A DNA stretch of 64,000 bases. It comes from Hoeflea sp. (GTDB lineage Bacteria; Pseudomonadota; Alphaproteobacteria; Rhizobiales; Rhizobiaceae). Below the pieces are notes generated by a model. That model was not told where the DNA came from, searched no databases, and saw only the letters and a program-made list of their open reading frames with translations. The translations under genes were made by a program, and so were the position numbers. Within the stretch, counting starts at the first letter, position 1. Each line of letters begins with the position of its first letter. Shown piece by piece: positions 9,081 to 17,233 of the stretch. Where the stretch lies: contig JACKJT010000002.1 of NCBI GenBank assembly GCA_020637795.1, positions 806,001 through 870,000 of the forward strand, read 5' to 3'.

Positions 9081-9210
9081 CGGCCGTACGGACTCCATGG
9101 GCCGGCTCCCCCCGCTTGTACGCCGGCCGCGTCGGGAGTCCTCCCGCTCCGGGTTGACGCCCCATCCCCGGCAACGGGTTGAAGGCTGGCTTGTCCAGCC
9201 TTCTTTTTTG
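9081..9210 (+). ncRNA. Candidate structured small RNA with its own terminator
   Basis: In the gap between the tauE-type start and the extensin gene, the plus strand can form a nested long hairpin. The outer arm GGACTCC 9090-9096 pairs with GGAGTCC 9135-9141. The inner arm GGCCGGC 9100-9106 pairs with GCCGGCC 9122-9128 around a C-rich loop. A hairpin with a GCAA tetraloop follows (CCCG 9167-9170, CGGG 9175-9178), then a rho-independent terminator. Neither flanking gene is on the plus strand, so the terminator is left without a coding gene to end. The 5' end is a guess and no promoter is recognised. I do not recognise the RNA family. Confidence 0.5.
9181..9209 (+). terminator. Rho-independent terminator (plus strand)
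   Basis: A perfect 9-bp stem (GAAGGCTGG 9181-9189 with CCAGCCTTC 9195-9203), a 5-nt loop and a run of six T at 9204-9209. The T run follows the stem only on the plus strand, so it serves plus-strand transcription, fitting the small RNA candidate. On the minus strand the hairpin follows the extensin gene but has no U tract after it. Confidence 0.8.
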
Positions 9211-9211
9211 T

Positions 9212-10306
9212 TCAGTCGCAGTGCCGGTAGCCCGCCTTGCGCGTTCTCAGGTCAAAATGGAAATGATCCTTGTGATGAACGTCGCTTCCGGGGCCGAGCA
9301 CGGTGGTGAAATATTTGCAGCTGTCGCTGCGGATCGTCTTGAGCAGGCTCTTCTCGCGGAAGGAAAAGAACCCGGGCTTGCGCACCGAGATCGCCTGACC
9401 ATTGTCGAGCGTGATCTTGCCGACATCGATGGCGTTGCCGGTTGCATGCTCGGACATCGGCGCACCGCGTTTCGAGTTCATCGTCCGGCAGGAATAGGAC
9501 GACAACTGGTTGATCGAACTTACGCCGGAAAGGTAGCGAAGCCGTGCCGCAGGCGCCAGTTCGTTCTTCACCCACTGCGCGAAGGCATCAGTGATCTGGC
9601 AGTTGAGCTTGGCTGCAGGCTTGATCTTGATGCCGCCCGAAAGCTCGGTCACTTCGACCGGATACGGGATCGAACAGCCCTTGCCGCTGTTGACCGCCGG
9701 AAGGTCGCGATAGGTCACCCCAAGCCGCTTGAGCCGGTTGCGGCAGGCCTTCTCCGCCGCCGGCATGCCGCCTGCCCACTGCGGCGCGCTCATAGGATTG
9801 CCGACCCGCGGCATCAGCCCGGCAACCTGCACCTGGGCGTCATCGATGCGGTTGTCCTGGAACTGCCCGTCGGCACCAATCACCATTCCGTCTGATCCGC
9901 CATCGACCGGATTGCCGGATGTCCCGGCAAGCTGCGGATTGTCTGTGCCGATCCCGGTCACGACCGGCTGCTCCAGCCTGCCTTCCGGCAAGGCGGACGT
10001 CATCTCGTTCATGTCCACCCCTGCCGAGACCGGGTAGGCCAGCACGTTCTGCATCGGCGCATCCGGACTGTTGGGAACAGAGGAATCGGATGCATCGGCG
10101 AACATGGCCGGAGCAATCGGCGCGCTGGACATGATCGCCGGCGCGGAAGGCTCGCTGCGGATCATCGGTGCCGCGGGCTCGATCGCCAGCAGATCCCCGG
10201 GAGGCGCCATGTCGCCCGAACATCCGCCGGCGACGAGCGCAGTTGTCAGCGCCAGTCCGGCCATGGACAGCCGGCGGCGGCGGAATCTGGATACGGGAGG
10301 CAACAT
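9212..10306 (-). CDS. Extensin-like C-terminal domain lipoprotein (putative peptidoglycan-acting)
   Basis: 364 residues. The basic N-terminus and hydrophobic stretch end in a lipobox LVAGGC (Cys at about residue 29), so it should be lipidated and exported. A Pro/Ala/Ser-rich low-complexity linker follows to about residue 170. The C-terminal domain is extensin-like, the bacterial relative of VanY/LAS metallopeptidases: CSIPYPVEV, SYSCRTMN, then SEHATGNAIDVG (HxxxxAxD-type zinc motif) and HHKDHFHFDL (HxH). Conserved cysteines could form disulphides. A role in cell-wall trimming is inference. Its 3' end abuts the plus-strand terminator. Confidence 0.8.
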   Translation of the reverse strand: MLPPVSRFRRRRLSMAGLALTTALVAGGCSGDMAPPGDLLAIEPAAPMIRSEPSAPAIMSSAPIAPAMFADASDSSVPNSPDAPMQNVLAYPVSAGVDMNEMTSALPEGRLEQPVVTGIGTDNPQLAGTSGNPVDGGSDGMVIGADGQFQDNRIDDAQVQVAGLMPRVGNPMSAPQWAGGMPAAEKACRNRLKRLGVTYRDLPAVNSGKGCSIPYPVEVTELSGGIKIKPAAKLNCQITDAFAQWVKNELAPAARLRYLSGVSSINQLSSYSCRTMNSKRGAPMSEHATGNAIDVGKITLDNGQAISVRKPGFFSFREKSLLKTIRSDSCKYFTTVLGPGSDVHHKDHFHFDLRTRKAGYRHCD

Positions 10307-10543
10307 GGATTTCTCCGGGGATACGCAAAACTGACCCGGAGAATCTCACACAACGGTAAAGGAACACTGATGTTGCGCGTTAACGTCTGGGGCAATATTG
10401 CGGCAAATGCAGTGCGGCGCGCCACCGGACCCGGCTACCGCCGGTCGCACGGGACGGTCATTCTGCCGTCATCCCCACATTCTCGCCGCCGCTCCCTTCA
10501 AAACAGTCCGGCGCCGGGGTAAACCTGACATCCCAATCAGGAG

Positions 10544-10927
10544 ATGACGATGATCAGCCCGACCGGTGAATTGACTTTGCGGACACTGGCCATGCCGGCC
10601 GACGCCAACGCCGCCGGCGACATTTTCGGCGGTTGGGTAATGGCGCAGATGGACCTGGCCTGCGGCATCCGCGCCGCCGAGCGCGCAAAGGGACGTGTGG
10701 TCACCGCTGCGGTCAACGAGATGTCGTTCGCCATGCCGGTCAAGATCGGCGACACGCTGTGCATCTACACCGACATCGTCAAGGTCGGCCGCACCTCGAT
10801 GACGCTTCTGGTCGAAGCATGGGCACAGCGCTATCTCTCGCCGCAGATGGACAAGGTGACCAACGCCCTGTTTGTCATGGTGGCGCTGGACGCCAGCAAC
10901 AGGCCGACGCCGCTGCCGGCCGAGTGA
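10544..10927 (+). CDS. Acyl-CoA thioesterase, hotdog fold (YciA-like)
   Basis: 127 residues, one hotdog domain. LAMPADANAAGDIFGGWVMAQMD carries the Asn and Asp typical of YciA/BACH acyl-CoA hydrolases, followed by VNEMSFAMPVKIGDTLCIYT and VGRTSMTLLVEAW. These enzymes hydrolyse acyl-CoAs in the cytosol; chain preference cannot be inferred. A GGAGATGACG sequence provides the ribosome site just before the start. The flanking genes are on the opposite strand, so it is monocistronic. Confidence 0.85.
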   Translation: MTMISPTGELTLRTLAMPADANAAGDIFGGWVMAQMDLACGIRAAERAKGRVVTAAVNEMSFAMPVKIGDTLCIYTDIVKVGRTSMTLLVEAWAQRYLSPQMDKVTNALFVMVALDASNRPTPLPAE

Positions 10928-11074
10928 TCCGGACCAGCCAGGCGGCGCCGGAAGCCTCGATTGAATCGGCACGTCAACAACCCGATTCACCTTGGCAGAA
11001 TCGGCACTCAACCCATTGGAATAAAACAGTAAAACCCAGCCGTAACACGATAAAGGCCTGACCCGGCGGAATCT

Positions 11075-11881
11075 TCATCCGGCTTTACCCGGAGCCGCCT
11101 CGTCCGAAGCAGAGTCCGGCTGGTTCATTTCATAAAGATAGAGCCGCGTCTTGCGCCGGTCGGCAAGCTCCCAGATCTCGGTAGCGTCGACACCCGGCAC
11201 CGCAAAGCTGTTGGAGACCAGCAGGCTGCCGGGCTTCATCTCCCGCCCAGCCTTCTCATAGAGCTGCGGCATCGGCTCGGGCGAGAGGAATGCGTAGACG
11301 ATGTCGTCATCCGAAATGTCGGTGGACCAGATATCCTGCCGCAGGATCTGTCCCCGTCCCTGGATTTTCGACAGCACGAAAGAGACGAACCAGACCATCG
11401 GCGCCGACTCCACGCCCCTCGCCTGCCTGCCCCCGCCATCGAGCGCCCGGACGACGCCGCCAAGGCCCGAGCCGAGATCGACGAAGCGTTTGGCGCCGCG
11501 TTGCTGCATCAGCGACAACAGTGCCCCGGTCGTCAGCCGGTTGGTCAGGTACAGCGGCACCCGCTCGCGCGCGGTGTTGGAGAAGACCAGATAAAGCACA
11601 ACAAATCCGACCCCGAACGGCCAGGCAGGAAGATCGCCTGCATTGAGCGCAAGCATCAGCGCCGCCGGGAAGCAAAGGCTGATCCAGACCCACCAGACCG
11701 GCAGCCCGAGAAGCTTCGTCACCACTGCTGCGACAACACTCTGAACGATCAACCCGCCCCAGAACAGACCGACTGCGTCGAGCCTGCCGGCCAGCCCGGC
11801 ACTCAACGTAAACACCACCATCCCTGCAGCAAGCTGCGCAAGGACGGCGCCGATGATCGGATAGGAGCGAATCGGGTTCAT
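11075..11881 (-). CDS. Membrane-anchored class I SAM-dependent methyltransferase-like protein
   Basis: 268 residues. The first 115 or so hold about four hydrophobic helices. The C-terminal part has the SAM-binding motif RFVDLGSGLGGVVRALDGGG and an acidic residue at the end of the next strand (GVESAP), then ISDDDIVYAFLSPEPMPQLYE, where a catalytic loop would be expected. The fold is therefore methyltransferase-like, but no substrate motif is recognised. The ATG at 11881 has AGGA upstream; an in-frame start at 11920 would add 13 residues. It lies 41 bp downstream of dusA on the same strand. Confidence 0.65.
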   Translation of the reverse strand: MNPIRSYPIIGAVLAQLAAGMVVFTLSAGLAGRLDAVGLFWGGLIVQSVVAAVVTKLLGLPVWWVWISLCFPAALMLALNAGDLPAWPFGVGFVVLYLVFSNTARERVPLYLTNRLTTGALLSLMQQRGAKRFVDLGSGLGGVVRALDGGGRQARGVESAPMVWFVSFVLSKIQGRGQILRQDIWSTDISDDDIVYAFLSPEPMPQLYEKAGREMKPGSLLVSNSFAVPGVDATEIWELADRRKTRLYLYEMNQPDSASDEAAPGKAG

Positions 11882-11921
11882 GCCGGGTCCTGTCGAGTGG
11901 CCTTTCGGCCATGGTGTCACA

Positions 11922-12917
11922 TCAGGCGGCGGCCGTCAGATCGGTCGGATCGATGGCGTCAAAGGCGGCGGCGATCACCTCCGGTCCGGCACCCGGCCGC
12001 ACCGCATCCGCCGACAGGATCTGCCGGAAACGCCGCGCACCGCGAATCCCCTGGAACAGGCCGATCATGTGCCGGGTGACATGGATCAGGCGCCCGCCGG
12101 AAGCCAGGTGCGCCTCGGCATGGTCCATCATCGCCGTACAAACCGCGAGCCAGTCCACCTCGGCAACATCCATCCCGTAAATCTGCTTGTCCACGCCGGC
12201 AAGCAGCGAGGCATTGTGATAGGCGGCCCTGCCAAGCATGACGCCGTCGACATGATTCAAATGCTCAACAGCCTGATTCAGATCGGCAACACCGCCATTT
12301 ATCCCAATGAAAAGGTTGGGATAATCCCGCTTGAGACGATAGACCCGATCATAGTCGAGCGGCGGGATGTCCCGGTTTTCCTTGGGTGATAGCCCCTCGA
12401 GCCAGGCCTTGCGGGCATGCACCCAGAGCGCATCCACGCCGGCGTCTGCAACCCGTGCCGCGAGATCTGAAAGGGCAATTTCCGGGTCCTGTTCGTCGAC
12501 GCCGATCCGGCATTTGACGGTCACCGGTATATCCGTCACGGCCTTCATCGCAGCCACGCAGCGCGCCACCAGGTCAGGCTCGCGCATCAGGCAGGCACCG
12601 AAAGCCCCCGACTGCACCCGGTCGGACGGACAGCCGACATTGAGGTTGATTTCGTCATAGCCGAAATCGGCCGCGATCCGCACCGCCTCGGCGAGCTTGT
12701 CCGGCTCCGATCCGCCAAGCTGCAAGGCCACCGGATGCTCGCACGCGTCATAGCCGAGCAGCCGCTCGCGGTCACCGTGGATGATCCCGTCGGCAACCAC
12801 CATCTCGGTGTAGAGCAGCGCCTCCCGCGTGAGCTGGCGATGCAGGAACCGGCAATGCCGGTCCGTCCAGTCCATCATGGGTGCCACGGCAAATCGATGT
12901 GACGGATAGGTGCTCAT
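11922..12917 (-). CDS. dusA: tRNA-dihydrouridine synthase A
   Basis: 331 residues, a TIM-barrel flavoenzyme that reduces uridines (U20/U20a in E. coli DusA) in the tRNA D-loop. It starts RFAVAPMMDWTDRHCRFLHR, the DusA N-terminus. LNVGCPSDRVQSGAFGACLM contains the catalytic Cys that protonates the uracil, and VKCRIGVD and HARKAWLEGLSPKENR bind FMN and tRNA. GINGGVADL is the phosphate-binding turn. The start at ATG 12917 has AAAGGA seven bases upstream; the long in-frame upstream extension looks like non-coding sequence. Confidence 0.95.
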   Translation of the reverse strand: MSTYPSHRFAVAPMMDWTDRHCRFLHRQLTREALLYTEMVVADGIIHGDRERLLGYDACEHPVALQLGGSEPDKLAEAVRIAADFGYDEINLNVGCPSDRVQSGAFGACLMREPDLVARCVAAMKAVTDIPVTVKCRIGVDEQDPEIALSDLAARVADAGVDALWVHARKAWLEGLSPKENRDIPPLDYDRVYRLKRDYPNLFIGINGGVADLNQAVEHLNHVDGVMLGRAAYHNASLLAGVDKQIYGMDVAEVDWLAVCTAMMDHAEAHLASGGRLIHVTRHMIGLFQGIRGARRFRQILSADAVRPGAGPEVIAAAFDAIDPTDLTAAA

Positions 12918-13090
12918 ATCGTCCTTTTGACCTGATGACCGGAGGCCTCGTTTCCTGGCCGGACCGTTTGGCCTGCATATAGCGCAATTCATCCCGGCGC
13001 GAAACTCCGGCCTCCGCCGCGTGACTGCGACCCGCGTGGAACCAGTCTTGCCCCCTCTGCGTTGATGACCAAACACGAATGGAGATCACC

Positions 13091-13360
13091 ATGCCGATAG
13101 ACAAGAACGGATCGCTCATCGACCCCGTCGACGCCCAGGTGGGCGGCGACGCAGACATCGACGGCATCGCCCAGACGCTGACCGCCGACGATATCAACGC
13201 GGTGCTGATGTCGCCGCAGCCGACCGAGCGGCGGCTCGAGAGCCTGAAGGCGATGCGTGCGGAAATCGAGGCACGGTCCCATGCCGATTTCGGCAACGAC
13301 ATGGCGCAGCTGCTCGGCGACATCGACGCCGCCATTTCCAAGCTCGCGATCCCGATCTGA
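13091..13360 (+). CDS. Small acidic hypothetical protein
   Basis: About 89 residues, unrecognised. It begins MPIDKNGSLIDPVDAQVGGD and is mostly helical with many Asp/Glu. QTLTADDINAVLMSPQPTE is followed by an amphipathic helix to the C-terminus. There are no cysteines, signal peptide or membrane segment. GGAGATCACC directly precedes ATG 13091, preferred over the in-frame ATG at 13079. The next small gene follows after 41 bp on the same strand, so the two may form a unit. Confidence 0.55.
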   Translation: MPIDKNGSLIDPVDAQVGGDADIDGIAQTLTADDINAVLMSPQPTERRLESLKAMRAEIEARSHADFGNDMAQLLGDIDAAISKLAIPI

Positions 13361-13401
13361 AATCGCTTTAGACCAACCCCGCTATCCAAGAGGGCTCAGC
13401 C

Positions 13402-13668
13402 ATGGCCAGCAGCAAGCACGGACCTTCCGTCAAGGACGACGACACCTACGAGGCATTGCGCGAAGACGGCGCGTCCAAGCAGAAGGCCGCCCGCATCGCC
13501 AACGCCAAGTCCAATGACCGCCAGCACCCCTCGTCGAAGGGCGGCAAGGCAAAACCCTACGAGGAGTGGACCAGGGACCAGCTCTACGAGCGGGCCCAGG
13601 AACTTGAAATCGACGGCCGCTCATCGATGAGCAAGGACGAACTGATCACCGCGCTGCGCAACACCTGA
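13402..13668 (+). CDS. Small Rho-N/SAP-like domain protein (DUF7218-type)
   Basis: 88 residues. The first part is lysine-rich (SVKDDDTYEALREDGASKQK, then AARIANAKSN) and a Gly/Lys-rich linker follows. It ends in a helix-extended-helix of Rho-termination-factor-N/SAP type: YEEWTRDQLYERAQELEIDG followed by RSSMSKDELITALRN. Proteins of this layout are common in rhizobia and may bind nucleic acid, but no role is established. It stops shortly before a strong hairpin terminator. Confidence 0.65.
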   Translation: MASSKHGPSVKDDDTYEALREDGASKQKAARIANAKSNDRQHPSSKGGKAKPYEEWTRDQLYERAQELEIDGRSSMSKDELITALRNT

Positions 13669-13698
13669 TACCCCATGGCCCGCACCAGCGAGCCTGAG

Positions 13699-13735
13699 AA
13701 CCCCGCCCGGATTACCCCCTCCGGCGCGGGGTTTT
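13699..13735 (+). terminator. Rho-independent terminator between convergent genes
   Basis: AACCCCGC 13699-13706 pairs with GCGGGGTT 13726-13733, with CGG/CCG extending the stem inward, followed by a short T run. Located 30 bp after the small Rho-N gene and 20 bp beyond the ribH stop on the other strand; the AA/TT flanks make it partly bidirectional. Confidence 0.7.
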
Positions 13736-13756
13736 CGAATCGTGCCACCTAACCGG

Positions 13757-14194
13757 TCAGATCTCCAGGCTTGCCACCTGCGCCACAGCATCGGCCGCTT
13801 CCCGGCCCTTCTGGATGAAATGCGTGGCAAAGAACACCTCGTGTTCGCCCTTCGGCTGGAAATGATGCGGCGTCAGCGACACCGAGAACACCGGAACCTC
13901 GGTCTTGAGCTGGACCTCCATCAGCCCGCTCACCACCGCCTGGGCGACGAAATCGTGCCGGTAGATGCCGCCGTCGACCACCAGCGCCGCGGCAACGACC
14001 GCGTCGTAGTCACCGGTTCTGGCGAGTTTCTGCGCCAGCAGCGGCATTTCGAAGGCGCCGGGCACGTCGAACGGCCTGACCTCGGCATCAAGGCCCAGTT
14101 CCGACAGCCGCTGCCTGAAGCCTACCAGTGCCTGATCGACGATATCGGCATGCCAGCGCGCCTTGATGAAAGCTATTTTGAGGGATTTTGTCAT
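13757..14194 (-). CDS. ribH: 6,7-dimethyl-8-ribityllumazine synthase, type II (RibH2)
   Basis: 145 residues. It condenses 5-amino-6-ribitylaminouracil with 3,4-dihydroxy-2-butanone 4-phosphate, the penultimate riboflavin step. IAFIKARWHADIVDQALVGF, FDVPGAFEMPL, VVDGGIYRHDFVA and LTPHHFQ closely match the RibH2 group known from Brucella and Mesorhizobium rather than RibH1. The active-site His is in YRHDF. The start is ATG 14194. An in-frame upstream extension runs through the FMN riboswitch and is not coding. It stands away from other rib genes, as RibH2 genes usually do. Confidence 0.95.
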   Translation of the reverse strand: MTKSLKIAFIKARWHADIVDQALVGFRQRLSELGLDAEVRPFDVPGAFEMPLLAQKLARTGDYDAVVAAALVVDGGIYRHDFVAQAVVSGLMEVQLKTEVPVFSVSLTPHHFQPKGEHEVFFATHFIQKGREAADAVAQVASLEI

Positions 14195-14271
14195 TGCTCG
14201 GATCCTTTCAATAATGACAAGATCCCAGAGCGCACAAGCGCACGGAACGTGTCCTGCGACCCGTTTCCCAC

Positions 14272-14403
14272 GCCCATTCTCTACCATCCGGACTTTAACC
14301 GTCGGCCCTGGAATTGCACCAGTGTCTGCTGACCCACCCGAAGGTGGCGCTCGCGGGCTGTAACCGCCGGTGGGGAATTTCACCCCGCCCTGAGAATAGG
14401 CCG
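14272..14403 (-). promoter_or_regulatory. FMN riboswitch (RFN element) controlling ribH2
   Basis: Read on the minus strand, the leader contains the RFN consensus blocks in order: TTCTCAGGGCGGGGTGAAAT, CCCCACCGGCGGT, AGCCCGCGAGC, GGTCAGCAGA, CCGACGGTTAAAGTCCGGAT and finally AGAGAATGGGCG pairing back to the start. All five helices of the FMN aptamer can be drawn. The 77 bases from the aptamer to the ribH2 start hold the expression platform. No clear U-tract terminator is visible, so control of translation initiation is more likely than attenuation. The rest of the gap (14404-14582) shows nothing recognisable. Confidence 0.95.
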
Positions 14404-14582
14404 GTGGTAATTCGTCAGTCCACAGGAGTCAATTTGTTCCGCACGCCACTGCCGTCAGCCCATGCGCGCAGACACGCGACACTGCGTTCACCGGCCGCAG
14501 CAGGGTTTTCTCAAGAAATTCCGGAACTCTGCACGGGCGCTGACGTTGAGGTTGGGTAAGTTTCATCACCAGGGAGCAAGTC

Positions 14583-15152
14583 ATGCCCGCAATGGAAAAC
14601 GTCAAGATTCTCATCATGTCCACAAACGGTTTCGAGCAGTCCGAGCTGGAATATCCGCTCGAACACCTCCGGAAGGCCGGCGCCACCGTTCATGTTGCCA
14701 CCCCCGACGGAAATCCGATCAAGGGCTGGGACAAGAAGGACTGGGGCAACACCGTGAATGCCGACCTCAGGATTTCAGACGTCAAGGTCGACGACTACAT
14801 CGCGCTCGTGCTGCCCGGCGGACAGATCAACCCCGACCTGCTGCGCGTCGAGAAGGACGCCATCCAGCTTGTCCGCGATTTCGTCACCAACGACAAGATC
14901 GTCGCCGCGATCTGCCACGCCCCGTGGCTGCTGATCGAGGCCGGCGTCATCAAGGGCCGAAAAGCCACCTCCTATCACTCGATCCGCACCGACATGGAAA
15001 ATGCCGGCGCCAAGTGGGAAGACAGCGAGATCGCCATCGACAACGGCATCATCACCAGCCGCTCGCCCAAGGATCTCGAGGCCTTCGTCAACAAGATCAT
15101 CGAGGAAGTGCTCGAAGGCGAACATCACCGCGATTCCGCCAACGCTGCCTGA
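14583..15152 (+). CDS. DJ-1/PfpI family protein (type 1 glutamine amidotransferase-like)
   Basis: 189 residues with a complete DJ-1/PfpI Rossmann fold. VKILIMSTNGFEQSELEYPL contains the conserved nucleophile-positioning Glu and VAAICHAPWLLIEAG carries the nucleophile-elbow Cys followed by His, matching the YhbO/PfpI subgroup. VLPGGQINPDLLR is the second family motif. Members act as stress-related glyoxalase or deglycase-like enzymes or peptidases; which applies here is open. GGGAG lies nine bases before ATG 14583; ATG 14592 is an alternative. Confidence 0.85.
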   Translation: MPAMENVKILIMSTNGFEQSELEYPLEHLRKAGATVHVATPDGNPIKGWDKKDWGNTVNADLRISDVKVDDYIALVLPGGQINPDLLRVEKDAIQLVRDFVTNDKIVAAICHAPWLLIEAGVIKGRKATSYHSIRTDMENAGAKWEDSEIAIDNGIITSRSPKDLEAFVNKIIEEVLEGEHHRDSANAA

Positions 15153-15255
15153 CCCGGTTCCGGGGCATCCGCCTTTCGCGGTTGCCCTGGCCCCGCCCCG
15201 CTGGCCGTCCAGATGGACAGGCGGGGCGAAACCTTTATCACCCGACGGAGATTGC

Positions 15256-15666
15256 ATGACCAACCTGCCAGTTCCACACAAGACCCTCATCGTCGTCGGC
15301 ACCGGGGAAGGTGCCCAGTTCTACCGCAATGCCGGAAAGAACGGCGAACTCAAGCTGCAGCACTCGAAGGATCTCGAGCCCGGCGACCTGGCCGATCAGG
15401 GCCCCGCCGGCAAACAGCCGCCGGACACGTCGGCCAAGGAATCGATGGAAGCGACTTTCGCCAAGATCCTGGCAAACCATCTCTACGATCTCGCTCAGGC
15501 CCACAAGTTCGACAACCTGATCCTCGTTCTGGACCCCGACACGCTCGGCGAAACCCGCCCGAGCCTGCATGTCAGCGTGACCGACAAGATCATGCTGGAT
15601 CTGCCCAAGACCCTGATTAACAGCCCCACCGACCAGATCGAGAAGTCGATCCTGGCAGCGCTCTGA
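15256..15666 (+). CDS. Host attachment family protein
   Basis: 136 residues. HKTLIVVGTGEGAQFYRNAG, the charged LKLQHSKDLEPGDL segment and LVLDPDTLGETRPSLHVSVT match the bacterial host-attachment family, named from Agrobacterium mutants defective in attachment to plant cells. The fold resembles RNase/eRF1-like domains and no catalytic residues are assigned. There is no signal peptide, so a direct surface role is doubtful. The start is ATG 15256 preceded by GACGGAG. It is 103 bp downstream of the PfpI gene on the same strand. Confidence 0.75.
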   Translation: MTNLPVPHKTLIVVGTGEGAQFYRNAGKNGELKLQHSKDLEPGDLADQGPAGKQPPDTSAKESMEATFAKILANHLYDLAQAHKFDNLILVLDPDTLGETRPSLHVSVTDKIMLDLPKTLINSPTDQIEKSILAAL

Positions 15667-15839
15667 GCGCCGCATTGGACATGCAGGGCGGCCGGGCTTC
15701 ATGCCCGGTCGTTCGCGTGATCATGCCAGACCGAAACCGGGAGGACGTCGACCATCCCGCTTTCGCAGACCGATTGGGGAGTTGCCTCATGGCGTTCTGC
15801 ATGCGAAACCCGAAGCGTATCAACGTTTTTGAGGGGATC

Positions 15840-16265
15840 ATGACCGTTAGCTTCACAACCGACCGCATGCTGCATTTCGGCGACTGCGATATTTCCGGCA
15901 CCGCCTATTACCCGTCCTACCTGAATCTGCTCAATGGCGTGAACGAGGAATTCTGGTCGGTGATCGGCTTTCCCTGGCACGAAATCATCTGGAAGGAACG
16001 CTGGGGCACGCCGACGGTGCACCTGAGCTGCGACTTCTCCAAACCCTCATTCTTCGGCGACAAGCTGACCTTCGAGCTGACTGTGACCAAGGTCGGCAGA
16101 TCATCAATGACCGTCGAGCACACCGTGCTGTGCGGCGAGGAGAAGCGCTGGACCTCGAGGCAGGTGCTGGCGGCAAGCCATCTTGACGAGCACACATCCA
16201 TGCCCTGGCCCGACGCGGTCCGCGCAAAGCTGCTAACGTTCCTGCCCGCCGATCCCGCGGAATAG
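15840..16265 (+). CDS. 4-hydroxybenzoyl-CoA thioesterase-like hotdog protein
   Basis: 141 residues, one hotdog domain. RMLHFGDCDISGTAYYPSYL is the 4HBT signature with the catalytic Asp at DCDISG, and STAYYPSYL-type tyrosines line the pocket. The next segments are VHLSCDFSKPSFFGDKLTF and VGRSSMTVEHTV. Members hydrolyse aryl- or acyl-CoA esters. It converges on the aromatic-acid/ABC-importer block, so a role in rescuing CoA from stalled aromatic CoA esters is a plausible inference. GAGGGG lies just before ATG 15840; in-frame upstream starts lack a ribosome site. Confidence 0.75.
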   Translation: MTVSFTTDRMLHFGDCDISGTAYYPSYLNLLNGVNEEFWSVIGFPWHEIIWKERWGTPTVHLSCDFSKPSFFGDKLTFELTVTKVGRSSMTVEHTVLCGEEKRWTSRQVLAASHLDEHTSMPWPDAVRAKLLTFLPADPAE

Positions 16266-16288
16266 ACCGCGGGATCCTCACGGCCCGC

Positions 16289-17233
16289 TCAGTCGGACCT
16301 GATCTTCGGCGATTTCTCCGGGATCAGCCCGGAGCGGAACTTCTGCAGCACGAACTGCAACAGCAGGCCGACCAGCAGCATGCGGATATAGGACGAGCGC
16401 GTGATCCATTCGGGCGGCAGTCGGCTGGTGATGATCTCGGTTCCCGACCATATGAACCAGATCGCCAGCGCGCCGACGATGGCGCCCCGGTTGTTGCCCG
16501 ATCCGCCGGCCATCAGCATCACCCAGACCAGGAAGGTCACCAGCAGCGGCTCGGTCGCCGACGGCGACAGGAACTTGAAGTAATGCGCCGACAGCGCGCC
16601 GGCGAGACCCATGATGGCGCAGCCGATCACGAAGGTCTGCAGCCGGAACCAGTCGACATCCTTGCCCGCCGCGCGCGCCGAATCCTCGTTGTCGCGGATC
16701 GCCCGCAAGGTCCGGCCCCAGGGACTGACATAAAGCCGCTGGCACAGGATGTAGACGGCAAGCACGCACAGCCACACCATTGCAAGGTAAAGCAGGTCCG
16801 CTTCCCTGCCCTGCACCAGATTGCCGAACGGCCGCGGCACGCCGGCGATGCCGAGACTGCCATTGGTCAGCCAGGACTCGTTGACGATCACCAGACGCAG
16901 GATTTCGGCGATGCCGACCGAGGCCATCGCCAGATAGTCGCTCTTCAGCCGCACGCAGATCTTGGCAACCACCCAGCCGGTCACCCCGGCGATGATCATC
17001 GCGGCGGCGAGCCCGAACGGGATCGGCAGCTCGAAACCGCCCAGATGCTTGGAGGAAACCGCAGTGGTCACGATCGCCGATGCGTAGGCGCCGACGGCGA
17101 AGAACCCGGCGATGCCGGCGTTGAACAGGCCGCCCATGCCCCATTGCACGTTGAGCGCAAGGCAGAGCACGGCGTAGATGCCGCCGGCGATCAGCACGCT
17201 GACCAGATAGAAGAACAGGCCGGTGAGTTCCAT
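16289..17233 (-). CDS. Branched-chain-amino-acid-type ABC permease (LivM-like)
   Basis: 314 residues with about eight to nine hydrophobic helices. NVQWGMGGLFNAGIAGFFAVGAY-type sequence near residue 30 is the LivM hallmark, and SPWGRTLRAIRDNEDSARA is the coupling-helix (EAA-like) region that contacts the ATPase. The start ATG at 17233 overlaps the LivH-like stop (TAATG). It is the last gene of the importer operon. In this neighbourhood the cargo may be an aromatic amino acid or acid such as tryptophan, kynurenine or anthranilate; this is inference from context. Confidence 0.9.
   Translation of the reverse strand: MELTGLFFYLVSVLIAGGIYAVLCLALNVQWGMGGLFNAGIAGFFAVGAYASAIVTTAVSSKHLGGFELPIPFGLAAAMIIAGVTGWVVAKICVRLKSDYLAMASVGIAEILRLVIVNESWLTNGSLGIAGVPRPFGNLVQGREADLLYLAMVWLCVLAVYILCQRLYVSPWGRTLRAIRDNEDSARAAGKDVDWFRLQTFVIGCAIMGLAGALSAHYFKFLSPSATEPLLVTFLVWVMLMAGGSGNNRGAIVGALAIWFIWSGTEIITSRLPPEWITRSSYIRMLLVGLLLQFVLQKFRSGLIPEKSPKIRSD

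Noticed and set aside
10963..11012. Imperfect direct repeat GAATCGGCAC-TCAAC (two copies 35 bp apart)
   Set aside because: Only two copies, one with an inserted base, with no flanking element or regulator; too weak to call a functional repeat.
12918..13076. N-terminal extension of dusA by 53 codons
   Set aside because: The extension is Arg-rich without family similarity, and the inner ATG has a good ribosome site and the canonical DusA N-terminus.
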